Source: Spisula solida
Taxonomy: Eukaryota > Mollusca > Bivalvia > Venerida > Mactridae
Assembly (NCBI GenBank): GCA_947247005.1
Contig: OX365955.1
Span: 31,909,822 to 31,973,821, forward strand
Direction of reading: 5' to 3'
Length of the DNA stretch: 64,000 nt
Part shown: piece by piece, positions 23,112 through 37,084 of the stretch
Position numbering within the stretch: position 1 is the first letter of the stretch
How the letters are laid out: each line of letters starts with the position of its first letter
Program-made: the position numbers and the translations under genes
Notes under the pieces: model-generated
Database searches by the model: none
What the model saw: the letters and a program-made list of their open reading frames with translations, nothing else
What the model was told of the DNA's origin: nothing

Positions 23112-25927
23112 TATAATTCCAATTCTTAACTAAAATACTTTACCTGTTCAAACAATGATTGATTAGTTTCCTTACACATAAAATGAAACGTGACTCTTAC
23201 ATTATCCTAACTGGACAGTAAAAATGAAGTGTAAACGAAATTGTGAATCTAGAATAATATGCTTTACTTTGATGTTTGAAAATTATTCCTGTATCGAACA
23301 ATACAACCTGTTAGCCCATCTCACTTGTTCAAGTTTTTGGTAAACTCGCAGAGGAAGTAATGACATGAAGGATTTGAATTTACAAGAGTAAAGACTCTTA
23401 TATGATAGCGCAATGTCCTATTTTAATTTCGGAAATTCGATTTTGTTGAACCCAGTCTTGTTACGCTATAACGTTACGTTGGATCTAGCAAATACATTTT
23501 CTCTATAAAAAGAAATTCGAAGCTGAAATTTTAACTAGACATTTGCATTATTTAAACACATTGATTCGGTTAATAAAAACGTCAGTGGACGTGATACTTT
23601 CATTATCAAACAACAGAACTAACCATAAAATAACAATTAAACCATGAATTATTCAATCTTTGCAAGGTAATTTAAACTGTTCAAATATCAGAAATAAATA
23701 AAGAATAATGAAAGTGAAATAAAACATACCAATTTGAGGAATAAATACATTCTCAGTGACACATTAAGTAGGTTGAAATTTCATTATAATTAATTGTTTT
23801 CTGTATTTAGATGCATTTTAGAGACTTAATGAATGCATTGGAATGGGAATCCGCTTAAAACTGTTTGATCTATTGTGGAGGATATTGTTTATCTGTCATT
23901 GCAGGAGACATTCATTAGACGCTACATCGTGACTATTACACCATTGCCTCGCCATCGTCTAGTAGCATATTATATAGCGCACATGACAATACGGCAATGC
24001 GACTATAGCAACACAGTATCGCGCCCATAGGAATAATGTATCTCACCCAAAGTTAAACAATATATGACACCTATAGCAACACGCTTTCCCGATAATGACA
24101 TAGTATGGTGCTGTATGCACAACCACAAACTAACAGTTGTTGTGTTGCTTTGTCACATCGCTAAATCGAAAATGTTACAACAACGGTAACCTTGCCAGAA
24201 AAATATTATTCGAAATTTTCTAAGAGTTGAATTGTGATTTCAGTAGGGAAAATACACAACGTTTTTTCAAAAGGGACGTTCATTACAAATATCGAGAAAC
24301 ATGTTTGGTTTGTACGTTAGACAACTAGGTCGTATCAGAAATAGCACGTTTCTCGCTTTACCATGTATTCGGTGCTCCACTCTGATATCTTACTAGCATC
24401 CATATTTTCTTAGCTTCACTTCGTGCTCAAACAATTACAAAACTGGGACCTGTCGAAACGATTTTTACTTTTTGTGCAATTGTGTGTAATCGTTCCCTAT
24501 TTCAGTTCAGTTTATGTGGGTTTAATATCACTTTTGGTGAATGAAATGTATCACCTCGAACCCCTATCTGTCTTCACCCATTTCAACACAATACCAGAAT
24601 TGCTCTAAATTAATCATGGCACACTTAACATGTTATTTATAGACGCTTTTGCATTAATGGAATTATCTACATTGTACTTGCAATATCTTTGCTCTACAAG
24701 TTTCTCACATTGGAATGAATTACATCCAGTAAGTGTCTTGCTTGATTTACTAGACATACATGTACATTTAAAACATTTATTTTTGTGAAGTGTTTTAGAT
24801 TTACGCATTTAATTAAATTTTGGACATATATGTTGATGGTTGAAGCGCAGTAATTGGCTCAGAATGAGGACAGCTGCACAATCTGCTAATCCATCGCATG
24901 CATTTGGCGATTTATATCGAACTTATTCTGAATAAACTTGTAAACTTGTGCCTGAACAAGTATAGACAACTACGATTACTAAAATATAGATGCATCCAGG
25001 CAATATTACACGTACTTGTCATCGTATTAACCGAACTGCCGTATGGGGCGTGATAAACATAGCATATTACATTTATGTCCATGCCTTTACTTACCTATTT
25101 TGATCTAGCCCTGTGTTCTCCACATGTCTTATCTGCTTAATATGTATGAAACTAATAGTATACACATACTCAACGGATTAACATGATTGCATAACATACA
25201 AAACTAAACACACAATAGTTCAAGCAGATACACACAAACCACGTGCTTGGTTAAGTAACCTTGTAGTAGGAATATGACAACAGTAACACACCTTGTCATG
25301 ATTTTCAACGGACATGTTATCACACGAAATACATCATACGAAGGTACTACTATTATATGAACCAAGCAGTTTGTAATTAAGTGCGTTGAAATCGCTTGTT
25401 ACATTTTTCTATCCTCTAATAACGTCAATAACGTAAAACAAATGCGAATATTCCATGTTGTCCAGCAGCAAGACGTCACAAAGCTTTTATTGTGACAGAT
25501 AATCCCTGTGATTATGGACACAAAAATGTAGAATTCATGATTAATGATTGGGATTTCTGTTAAGGATATCCCGTCCACACATTCATAGAAATATCCTCCA
25601 TATTAAGTTTGATTAATGGGGAGATTTCTATTAGTATTTTTTGTTTTCCTTTTGTGATTTCGGCAAATTAACGAGGAGTATAATAAAAGTGAAGTGTTAT
25701 TGTATCAACGTTTAAATATTTCATCATACCATATAGCATAATAACAAGAAGTAACCGATATTCTTATTTTACCAGGATTTCAGTGGATGTTGGGTACATC
25801 AAATATTAAGTTTTTTATTCATTTTAATAATTATAAATAGTTAGAACTATTTTGTTCATGATACATTGATCACAAAGCCACAAACATTCGACTTTAATAG
25901 GTTTAATTAATACAAAACGACAAGAAA

Positions 25928-25962
25928 TGATCTGGAACAAAACACTAACTAGACACGCAAAA
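25928..25962 (+). repeat. Single unit ancestral to a 27-bp minisatellite
   Basis: Copy A carries one unit, AACAAAACACTAACTAGACA, before GTGGACAGTTCGG. At the matching place copy B has six. Confidence 0.8.
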
Positions 25963-26251
25963 AGTGGACAGTTCGGAAACATTGTTTGTGCGATGTTGAT
26001 AATTAAACTAGGCATAGTTACCCGGTGTAGAGGTAGTTTTCTAGAGTCATTATATGCATGTTACTACTACGAGTTGTTCCGTGTCACTATCTAACTTCAA
26101 CATATACCCGAACATTGATGTAATATGATCTAACTACGGTTGCTGCTGTATGAGATAATCAAGGATCTTTCGTAAATCATTTGTTTACAACCTCCTTTAG
26201 GAGCATGTTAGTACCGGTTTATAATGCAGTGACATTGATTGGGTCAGCTGA

Positions 26252-26260
26252 CCCCCCCCC
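26252..26260. repeat. C9 homopolymer
   Basis: Nine consecutive C in copy A; the matching position in copy B (about 35401) has five. Confidence 0.85.
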
Positions 26261-26820
26261 GAATATAACACAACTATACTGTTGAAATACATCAAGTCCC
26301 ATAACAAACGTAGACGAATTTTAGGAACTAATAAACCATGGAACTCAGTCTGGAAACTTTGTCAATTAGTCACACAACACAAAACGTAAACATGAGAACA
26401 GACGATTGGCCACGTACAGTTTATTGGAATTTGACGACATTCGGAAATCGTTTGTAGATCATACGTTTGTATCGTGCATCATCCCGTCAGGAAAATAGGA
26501 AAGTACATAGGTCAATGACACGGCTCCGAGATGTTCGTATGCAGTAAACCCACAATAATAAGTCTAGCTCTGGTACCCTAGAATACTGGTGTTGTTATTG
26601 AGTTGTTCGTTATATTATAGAGTTTAAACAACACATAGTAAAAAGAGGTAATCTGTTATCTGATTTTTCTTTTTGTTCATTTCGTGCTCGGCTGTTTCTA
26701 TTCAGTGCTGCATTCACTGGCCAATATGTCATTAACTGTTTTGACAGATTTGATTTAATTTTGATGTGCTCTTATAATTTAGATCGTCTTCAAGTGAACT
26801 ACCAGGTTCAAACTTTCCCC

Positions 26821-27027
26821 ATGTCGCCTAGTGGTAAGAAATTCGTTTGTTATAGAAAGATCAGAGTTTACTCCCTGTTGTGCCATATTGATAATGACCA
26901 TCCTTTAAGTATGGATTGACACTCATCATTCAGGAAAGGAAAATGACTTCTCTTTTCTCTTACACTCGATGGATACTATCAGATAGATGCTGTCGAGGTT
27001 GATAAATAAATGTTATAAAACTAGTTT
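26821..27027 (+). mobile_element. tRNA-derived SINE (copy A)
   Basis: The head has an A-box-like GTCGCCTAGTGGTAAGAA and a B-box-like AGAGTTTACTCCC about 40 bases later. The body contains GACTTCTCTTTTCTCTTACA, related to the central domain of the SINE at 51200-51476 on the minus strand. The 3' part ends near AAATGTTATAAAACTAG. The same SINE is at the same place in copy B, so it inserted before the segmental duplication. Confidence 0.65.
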
Positions 27028-28772
27028 CAATTGCAACCTAAAGTAATTTAGTTTTAAATAACATCATATAACCCAAATGTTGTTCTATTACTGCTCTGTT
27101 GAAACCAAACAAAAATGTAACATCCTTAATAAAATTGAATACCAAAGAGACGACATGTATAGATAGCTTGTCCTGTTTGATGGAGCGGAAGAAGAAATGA
27201 AGCATACTTATTTAATGACTAGGATGGTGTAACGAGTGGTTTTCGGAAGAAACATTAATGCCAATAATTTATTATCTATTTAAGTAGATCTGTAGAAACT
27301 TTCATTTTCATTAGCATACTTGGGAATACAATGGAATGGGAAAATGTGGCGTTATCCGAATGTTTGTGTCGGTACAATGAAGTACAACGATCGGAATTAA
27401 GTAAATAGAAATCAGAGAATATAACTACTGTGATATTTCATGACGCAAATAAAGAAATGTTGCGTTGACTATATGTCCTGGATGAATTTCAACAAAGGTG
27501 ACTGTTGTGCAATTATATGCATTTAGTAACATGTTCGACTCAGGAAGGCACATTATGGGACAAAATTTAGTATTTGGACATTACTAACAATACAACGAAG
27601 CTCTTCCGAATGCTGAAACCGGGTATCAATGGTATACGAATAAAACGTTTACCATCGTTACAGTGTTTTTCCGTGAACGGCATTTTTCTGGGCCATAAAA
27701 ACAAAGATTACAGACATGTTACTGTGTTTGTTAGGAAACCACCAATCAAATCTAAAGTATTCATTTCCGGACAATTTAGGGAAGACCAAAGATACTCCTG
27801 ACTTATTCATGTTTAAGTCTGTAGAGACTGTACAAAATGTACTATAGCAAAATAATGATAAAAACGGGCAGGTAAGGCTGTACTGAACAAGAAAACAACG
27901 AACACGAAAGGCACAAAATGGAACAAGCAAAAAAAGAAATAAACCACGAGCATACGTCACAATGCCCAACACAAAACTGAACACGAAAATGAAAACAAGA
28001 CCGCTGCAAGTCCTAATTTCAGGAGTCAAAAAAGTACAAAAAAATTTAGAAGTCACTGTAAATGATATAACCTTGCAGTTGCATAAATGATGGAAGTCAA
28101 CAAAAGGAAAATAAGTAAACGAACGGGGTGATTGGGCGCAAGACCAAACAAATCAGACATAATTGCTCTTGTGGACACAATGACCGAAATCAATGACACG
28201 GATAAATGTAGTTTTTCCAACCCACGTGAAGTGAACATAAATTAACCGGATGCTTAGCAGGTGGGGTTAAATCTATTGAAAACATTCTTCCACACAAAAC
28301 ATAAGATCGAATGAAAACATTGCGCAAACCTTTAAATGCGTTTATACTAATAAATTACACAAAGGAAATCATTTAAAACAACCTGTCTGTGGTAACTAGC
28401 AACATCTGCCTTATATTGTATAATTGACAAAGGCAAGTAATCTTATAGTTGCGTTGGCCATGACAACAATCCTGACTTCCAGACACAAGTCGTTTTCTAG
28501 TCTAAATGTTTTGTAATATCAAAACAATTATTTCAATTACATTAACCCAGACCCATTTAATATCTTTCTCAGAGAGAATGGTAAAAAATCATTCAATCTC
28601 ATCTCGAATCAAAGCGATTGGCAGCATACAGTCAAGCCCGATATACCTGAAGAATCTGCATGAATGTGGTATTAATGGTAAGGTTGAATAATGAGCAATA
28701 ACAAGATAACGAACGGATCTTTGTGTTCTAATTTTGACTACATGTAAGTCTTATGTGTATTTACTTACTTAC

Positions 28773-28877
28773 TTAGTTCTCTTTGTGTACTTCGATACAT
28801 ACTACTTCCAACTCTTTTAACTCTCTATCCACCATTCTCCTCCAGGTTTCTTTTGGTCTACCTCTTTTTCGTCTCAT
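28773..28877 (-). pseudogene. LINE reverse-transcriptase C-terminal fragment
   Basis: The minus strand from ATG at 28877 encodes 34 residues, MRRKRGRPKETWRRMVDREL and onward, before a stop at 28775-28773. The K/R-rich GRPKETWRR pattern followed by an acidic/basic helix is typical of the extreme C-terminus of non-LTR retrotransposon ORF2 proteins. Directly downstream on the minus strand is a short AAGT repeat, as expected for a microsatellite-type LINE 3' tail. Nothing upstream resembles the polymerase domain, so this is a 5'-truncated remnant. It has no counterpart in copy B. Confidence 0.7.
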
Positions 28878-30699
28878 GTATGAAGTTGTATAATTATGAA
28901 AGGTTTTAGTGTAATCAAAGTAAATTACTTTACGGTTTCATTATAGGTTATATATACATAACTGAAACACGAGATTTAATTATATTCAAAGGCGCATGTA
29001 ATGAATTGATATGACTGGCAATAAATAACATCCGACGAGTATGTAGGCGAAATCGATCCCTACCCATACAAGTGTGAAGTAGAACAAACACCTCCGCAAA
29101 TCGAATTTCGTATCCCACCCGTCCATTGTTTATAACAACATACGCCAGTATGACGTTATGCTCTTCGCGTTCATATGATTGTACATGTTCTGTTTAACAA
29201 CCTGTCTGATTATAAATATTTTGTGAGAACCGTGTCCAACAACCTGTACTGTAGGCCTACAACTGACAGAAAATATTATATTATATTGAATATGTTTCCT
29301 ACTTCAGCACCCCGTCACATGTCAACCACAGTACTCGACCACGTGACTAGCATCACGCAGCTCCATTTCACCAGTCAGTGTATTAGTTACATCAGGTTAA
29401 TATAAGTCTTGCATTCATCAATTAATAACTTAGCACCCAACTCGGGATTTTGTTTTGTTTCACAAAAACACTACTTACGAGGGCATACACACTGTATCGA
29501 CAAGACGCGTTGATCCTGGTTTAAAGATGCTGGTCTGGCTAACGTAACGCAAATATTCCGGCTTCGTTAAACTGAGGTAAGCGCGTTTTGTCAATACAGT
29601 GTGTTATATACATGTATAAATGTAATCTATCTATCGCTACTAAATCTTGCATAAAGTAAGTAAAACAACGCAATTGTACACAAAGTTGCATACATCAATT
29701 TTCAAAATGATTTCATAACAATGCACAGAAATGTTTTTGGAATGTTTGCATTTACATGATTCATACGAAAGGATATCGCATCAAGGCTGACGTCAATGAC
29801 GTCATAATGACGAGCACGATGAACACGCACAATAAAATCTAAGTATATTTAAATTAAATCAAATTCCACAAGGACGTTTGTCAATTGTGGTCATTTTGAA
29901 TTGTTTGGTATTATTTGTTTTCGTATCATCGAACCCTTTCATAATGTCCTAATTTTTGCCTGGTGGCACGTATATAAATAGAGTAAATCGCATGTTTATA
30001 AAGCCCTGTTTCATCAACATCACTTAACTTACTTTTAACATTGCCGCGTTTTGGCTTGTGAAATTGTTCTCAAAAAGTTTTCAAAGACTTGAAGGACTTT
30101 TGGAAAATGTGACTCATGTGCTACTTCACTTGGATTTGTACATTGTATTTCGAAACTTTGTACAAATAGCACCTAGCGCATTGTCGATATCAAGAATATT
30201 ACACATTGATGTTGCTTTGGATATAACTTTTGACGTACCATCTGATGAAATCTCCGTCAAACATAAAAGAGTTTAAGAATATAGACACACTTTGCTGACT
30301 GTTAAATTGAAAATTGCACTTCAGTAAACGTATGGTTTATGCCAGTCTGGTAATTTAATATCTCTGCCACCATCTATATTAATTGTTTTCTCTTAAATGT
30401 AATGTGTATGTTAAATTGGTCTTGTAAGCGTTTTGTCTATGCCGTCAACAAACGTTTCACATACGTATATATGCAAGTTTCTGAATGTGATAGATACATA
30501 GCTATGCTATTATTCAGATGATTATTTTATTGCTTTTTCAGAAACATCTTACATGGTTTCAAGTTGAAAGTGCCAACGCCAGTATTTCACATTCATAACT
30601 CGACTACATTTTCAGATTATATTGCTTAATGACCAACCATTCCTAGGAATGTTCGTGAGCGTCGGCCAAGAAAGTTATACCAGTAACATTTGAACAAGT

Positions 30700-30955
30700 A
30701 TTTAGTATGTCGTGTCCCACCTGAAAACTTTACCGACGACCTTTCATCCTAGGTTGGCATGTCGCGTCCCGCCTGGAAACCTTACCATTAACCTTTCGTT
30801 CCACGTTGGTATGCCTGGAAAATGTAGCCACAAACTCTCGTTTCTGGTTGGTATTTTGCGCCCCGTCCGGAATATGTACACACAATTTCTTGTTCCTGGT
30901 AGGTATGTCGCGTGTCAGACATCTTTACCCGTATCCTCTCGTTCCTGGGACAAAC
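30700..30955 (+). repeat. 51-bp minisatellite, about 5 units (copy B)
   Basis: The counterpart of the 20925-21420 array, with unit markers at about 30750, 30802, 30844 and 30896 and a final GTTCCTGGGACAAAC edge near 30941 that is also the right edge in copy A. One unit is shortened to 42 bp. Confidence 0.8.
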
Positions 30956-33900
30956 ACTATGACCACTAGATAACTGGACAAAGAAAATTATTTCATGTAC
31001 AACATAACCTATTTCATAAAGACCATCAGAACTACACGTATGGTCTGTTTTCACATGTTTTCAAAGGTTTGATTTATATATGATAAAATTGGATTTTTCC
31101 AAATCAAGTTTATATTAAAGGCAATAAATAGGTGATACATACTAGCGGTATTTGAAACATGTGCTTTAAAATTGTCAAAAATTGAAATAAATCAACAATT
31201 CTTGCCATAATTTGATAATCGGATGTGTCGATGATGCTTAAAAAGGTCGTCAATGCTTGAAAAGGACAGATAATGCTCGAAATTCAACTATAATGTTACA
31301 AAAGTAGAAAGTCTATAATGGGTTGATTATTTACAATTGTGTGTATTTATGCAAGTTAGTTTTATAGGGATTTTTGTATATAAATGAAATTATATTTCTG
31401 TTAAAGTTTCCCCAAATGTCAACGTGAGTTTATTTTTTCAGTGTCAATAATCTCAAAATAATGGATGTTTTTCGAAAACCAGGAAATATTACTATATTTT
31501 CGCATTGGTCTCCTGAGACCTCGAGTAATATCAAACATTACTTTTAAGTGTATATTTTGAGACAGTTAATTTAAAGGCTGTCCTAGTTTACCGAGATATT
31601 TTTATGACGTAAATTGAAAAACATGAACATAAATCGTATGTTATAGCTACCAACAATAGTAGAGAATCACCAATTGTGTATAGTTAGTAACATTTAACAT
31701 GGTACCCGTGAATATACGAGCTCAGTCATCGTCCAATCAGAGTTGTTATTTTAACCAAACTTACAATACAATGACGAAAACGCAAGAATATCAGCAGCGC
31801 CACATCAAGTGTTCTGTACTGTGCCCGATGGCGAATGATCCCTATTTGGTTTATTGTTTGATAGGCTGTTCATCTCTATTTTGATAACAAAATACTAAAC
31901 GCTTGTACTACACAGTCGTTTCCACGACGACGACTACTTAGTTCGACATATGCTTAATGTGTGTTACCAAGAAGGCGATCCTTTGTTACTTACGTGATGC
32001 TGCACATATAGTCACGCCCAATTGTTTCTGTCATACCCTAACCACACGTACAAACGTATTAACCTTCCGAGTACGTAAATTATTACTACTGTCCTGTTAG
32101 GTTACTAATAGAGAGACGCAGTGGTCGATTACCATACTACGGTGTAAAACCAATTATAAAGGCTTACACAGACATCTATAATTTAACTAAAATATTTTAC
32201 CTGTTTAGACAATGATTGTTATCTTTTCTTTATACATAAAATGAAACGTGACTCTCACAAAGTAAAAATGATATATAGATGAAAATGTAAATCTAGAATA
32301 ATTTGCTTTGCTTTGATATTTTCAAATATTCCTGCACGTGTTGGCCCTTCTCAATTGATTGAGTACAAATGTAGTTCGTAAAATTGCCGAGAAATTAATG
32401 ACAAGAAGGATATGAATTTACAAAAGCAAATACTACAAATTATATCCTAGAGCAATGTTTCATTTTAGTACGTTCTTGATCTAGCATATACATTTCTCTA
32501 TAAAAAGAAATTCGAGTCTGCAATTACACCTGGAATTATGCATTATTTAAAGTTTTAAACATATTGATTCGGTTAATAAAAACGTCAGTAGTTGATACAT
32601 TTGATCATTAACATCAGAAATAAACATAAAATAATAATTAACCTATATCCGATGTATGGATAATTCAATGCAATTTAATATAAACTGTTCAAATACCAGA
32701 GATAAATAAGGAACAATGAAAGTGAAATTAAACATACACAATGTGAGAAATGAATACATTCTCAGTGACACGTTAAGTAGTTTAAAATTTCATTCTAATT
32801 AATTGTGTTCTGTATTTAGATGCATATTAGAGATTTCATGAATGCATAGGAATGAGAAAGCGCTAAAAACTGTTTGATCTATTGTTGAAGATATTGTGTA
32901 ACTGTCATTGCAGGCGACATTTATTTAACGCCACATCTCGCGGATGACATCATGACATCGTTATCGTCTAGTAGCATATTATGTAGCGCCGATGGCAATA
33001 CGGCATCGCGACAAGAGCAACACAATATCGCTCCTGTACCAACACGCTATATCGACAATGACATAGTGAGGTGCTGTATGCTCAAGCCCGAATTAACAGT
33101 TCTTGTGTTGCTATGTCACACCGATTAATCGAATTGAAAATGTTACGACCAAGGTAGCTTTCCCAGAACAATATAATTCGAACTAGTCTGAGAGTTAAGT
33201 TGTGATTCTGTAGGGAAAATAGGAACTTTTGCCATAAGGGACTTTCATTACAAATATCTAGAAACCTCACTTGGTTTGTAAGTCAGACAACTAGACCAGA
33301 TTTATAATAGCATGTACATGTATATAGTGCCAGTCTAATTATCATGATAATTTGTTTTGTTGCTATAGTTAAACCGGATAGAAAAATCTTGTAAACACCA
33401 TTTTTGTTGTGCGCCATTTTGCTAAATATAACGGTGTGTGGCATATTAATTACTATCATTTCAAAATGCTCTTGTGTAATGAAAAACTTTGAATATTTCT
33501 AGGGTAACATTAATTTTTTCTTTGATTATAAGAATTATTTCATTTTTGGAGACTACAAATATTCCAAAACGCTGTTTTATGTCGTATACCCAGAGTCACT
33601 GTGACAGCTAAATTGCTATTGTAAATGTGCTATGCTCATATTATTCTGTATCTAACAGGACTTTGCACTTATTGAATAAACTGTAACTGAAACATTTAGC
33701 GACAGGCGATTTGCGGAATTTAGCGGCGGTTACGACATTTTAATGGTAGAACAGAACATATTATTTATTTAACTAGTACAACATGTAGTTTCGACGTTTA
33801 GCAGCGAGGTGACAATTAATGTTTTCTCCACAAATGCTCGTACCATTCGTAATAAATACACTGGAGAACAAGAATGACAATAGTGAGAATGAACAATTTT

Positions 33901-34951
33901 CTTTGGTCTATTCAGTTGAGTTTTACCAATGCGTGTAATAATTCCATACTGTATTGTAGTTGTAAAGAACTAACTAGGGCTAGTGTTCTTGAAAACGCTC
34001 GCTAGACACATGTGTATAAATACCTGTTTGTCAAGCTACTTAAAAAGACTACCTTTGTCACGAACTTGCGACTGTTTCCTTTGCTCCTCGTGTTATTACC
34101 AAGGTCAGGTTTGATGTTAATTTCTAAGATGTCTCACATTTCACCATCTACGAAGATTTGAAATTTATTCACACATGTGAAAGTCATACTTACTTATCAA
34201 TACTGGTACATGTGTAAAATCAATAATTAAACAAGTGGCCGTAGTTGACATTTCACACAAACCACGTGCTTGGTTAGTAACCTTGTAGTACGAATATGAC
34301 GACAGTAATACACATTGTCATGATTTTCAACGGACATGATATCACACGAAATATATCATAAAAAGGTACTGCTATTATATGAACCAAGCGGTTTGTAAGT
34401 GCGTTGAAATCGCTTGTTACATTTTTCTATCCTCTAATAACGTCAATAACGTAAAACAAATGCGAAGATTCCATGTTGTCCAGCAGCAAGAAGTCACAAA
34501 GCTTTTATTGTGACAGATAATCCCTGTGATTACGGACAAAAAAATGTAGAATTCATGATTAATGATTGGGATTTCTGTTAAGGATATCCCGTCCACACAT
34601 TCATAGAAATATCCTCCATTTTAAGTTTGATTAATGGTGAGATTTCTATTAGTATGTTTTGTTTTCCTTTTGTGATTTCGGCAAACTAACGAGGAATATA
34701 ATAATAGTGAAGTGTACTTGTATCAACGTTTAAATATTTCAGCATACCATATAGAATAATAACAATTAATGGATATTCTTATTTTACCAGGATTTCAGTG
34801 GTTGTTGGGTACATCAAATATTAACCTGAGTTATTTTGTTCACTTTAATCATTAGAAATAGGTAGAAGCTATTTTGTTTATGAAACATTGATCACAAAGT
34901 CACAAAAATTCGACTTTAATAGATTTAATACAAAATGACAAGAAATGTATC

Positions 34952-35113
34952 GGAACCAAACACTAACCAGACAGGCACGGAACCAAACATTAACCAGACA
35001 GGCACGGAACCAAACACTAACCAGTCAGGCACGGAACCAAACACTAACAAGACAGGCACGGAACCAAACACTAACCAGACAGGCACGGAACCAAACACTA
35101 ACCAGACAAGCGA
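34952..35113 (+). repeat. 27-bp minisatellite, six units (copy B)
   Basis: Six head-to-tail units starting GGAACCAAACACTAACCAGA at 34952, 34979, 35006, 35033, 35060 and 35087. They differ by single substitutions. Two overlapping frames read through the array (a repeating EPNTNQTGT and a repeating RNQTLTRQA), but both are consequences of the 27-bp period; copy A has one unit and no such frame. Confidence 0.95.
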
Positions 35114-35852
35114 AAAGTGGACAGTTCGGTAATATTGTTTGTGCGATGTTGATAATTAAACTAGGCATTGTTACGGGGAGTAGAGAGAGTTTTCTAGACT
35201 CAATATATGCATGTTACTACATTGAGTTGTGTCATGTCACTATTTGTCTTCTATATATGCCCGAAAACTGATGTAATATGACCTAACTACTATGATGTAA
35301 GCGATAATCAAGGAACTATCGTAAATCATTTGTCCGCAACCGCCTTTAGGAGCATGATAGTATCGCTTAATAAATCAGGAACATTGATTGGGTCAGTTGA
35401 CCCCCGTATATTACACAAATATACTGTTGAAATACAACATCAAGTCCCATAACAAACGTTAACGAAGGTAAACGAACAAAAAAAACCATAAATTGAACTC
35501 TTTGTCAATCAGTTGCAAAACACAATACGTAAACATTAGAACAGACGATTGGCCATGTATAGTTTATTGGAATTCGACGACATTCGGAAATCGTTTGTAG
35601 ATAATATGTTTGTATCATGCATCATTTTAACAACAAATAGTGAAAAGATGTAATCTGCTATCTGGTTTATCTTTTTGGTACTTTCTTGCTCGGATGTTTC
35701 TCTTGAGTGCTGCATTTACTGTCCAATTTGTCATTATCTGTTTGGACAGTTTTGATTTAATTTTGAGGTGCTCTTATTATTTAGATCGTCTTCAAGTGAG
35801 GGTATTATATACACGTAATTGACCAGAGCACGAACAAATTCAAGTTGCCACC

Positions 35853-36060
35853 GCGTCGCGTAGTGGTAAGAAGTTTGTTTATAATAGAAGGGTCAGGGTT
35901 AACTCCCTGTATGTTCCATATTGGTAATGATCATCTTTAAATATGGATTGACACTCCTCATTCAGAAACGGATAATGACTTCTCTTCTCTAATACACTCG
36001 ATGGATACCATTACAAAGATGCTGTCGAGGTTGATAAATAAATGTTATAAAACTAGTTTT
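35853..36060 (+). mobile_element. tRNA-derived SINE (copy B)
   Basis: Orthologous to the SINE at 26821-27027. The A-box-like part reads GTCGCGTAGTGGTAAGAA and the B-box-like part GGGTTAACTCCC. The body retains GACTTCTCTTCTCTAATACA. Confidence 0.65.
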
Positions 36061-37084
36061 AATTACAACCTAAACTAATTTAGTTCTAGATAACATGACA
36101 TAATATAACCCACATGATGTTCTGTTGCTCTGTTGAAACGAAATTAAAATGTTATATCCTTAACAAAATCGAATACCAAATAAACGACCTGTGTAGATAG
36201 CTTGTCCTGTTTGATAGAGCTTTTCATGTATGATAGAGCGGAAGAATAAATGAAGCATACTCATTTAATGACTAGGAAGATGCAACGAGGGAGTTTGAGA
36301 AGAAACTTTTTATGCCGAATAATTTATTATCTATTTTAGTAGATCTGTAGAAAATGTCATTTACATTAGCATATTTGGAATACAATGAAATGTGAAGATG
36401 TGGCGTTATCTTAATGTTTGTGTCGGTTAAATGAAGTACAACTATCGTAATTAAGGTTAATAGAAATCAGCGAATATAACTATTTAGTGATATTTTTGGA
36501 CGCAAATAAAGAAATATTGCATTGACATATTGTATGGATGAATTTCAACAAAGGCGACTGTTGTGCATTTATATGCATTCAGTGATAAGTACGTCTCGGG
36601 AAGGCATATTATGGGACGGTTCTAAAATTCCACTCTACGAAATCGTTATCAGACCGAAGGTAAAACGGCTAAGGTCGAACGACGGGGCTTTCTCCCCCCT
36701 AACCTCGAGTCCAAGTCGTCCCTTCATTTGTAGCATAGATAATGAGTAACGATGAGAGGCTGTTTTCTATTGGCTCGCACATCAGCACCATTTAGCCTTT
36801 TGGCATTACCAACATTTTACAGCAAAGGTCTCCCGAATGCTGAAATCACGTTACAGTAGAATAGGCCATAAAAACAAAGATTATCGATATGTTACTGCTT
36901 CCGTCAGGAAATCATCAATCCATCACAAGTATTCAATTCAGGACAAATGTAAGTAGGTCATTTCTAACCCAAGTTAAAGTCTGTAGAGACTTTACAAAAT
37001 GTTACTATAGCAAACCGATAATGAAAACTCGGACAGGGTAGGCTGCATGCATTTAACAGAAAACAATGAACACAAGAGGCACAA

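Larger units (their letters stand above)
17976..29861 (+). repeat. Segmental duplication, copy A (about 11.9 kb)
   Basis: Copy A begins near the word ATTCCACAAGGACGTTTTGT and runs to about 29855. It is matched in order and orientation by copy B. Anchors shared in order include CATTGCCGCGTTTTGGCTT (18160 and 30040), CATCTGATGAAATCTCCGTC (20469 and 30239), CAAACCACGTGCTTGGTTA (25236 and 34258), the SINE near 26.8 and 35.9 kb, and GTAAAACAACGCAATTGTAC (29660 and 40610). Copies look roughly 80-85% identical by eye outside insertions. Stretches without a counterpart in B include about 18250-20350, 21600-21975, 22969-23111, 24340-25215 and 27910-28970. Confidence 0.85.

Noticed and set aside
34935..35132. 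Asn/Thr-rich repeat protein (EPNTNQTGT units)
   Set aside because: It is the translation of a 27-bp minisatellite. Another frame is open too (34945-35271), and copy A has a single unit with no frame.
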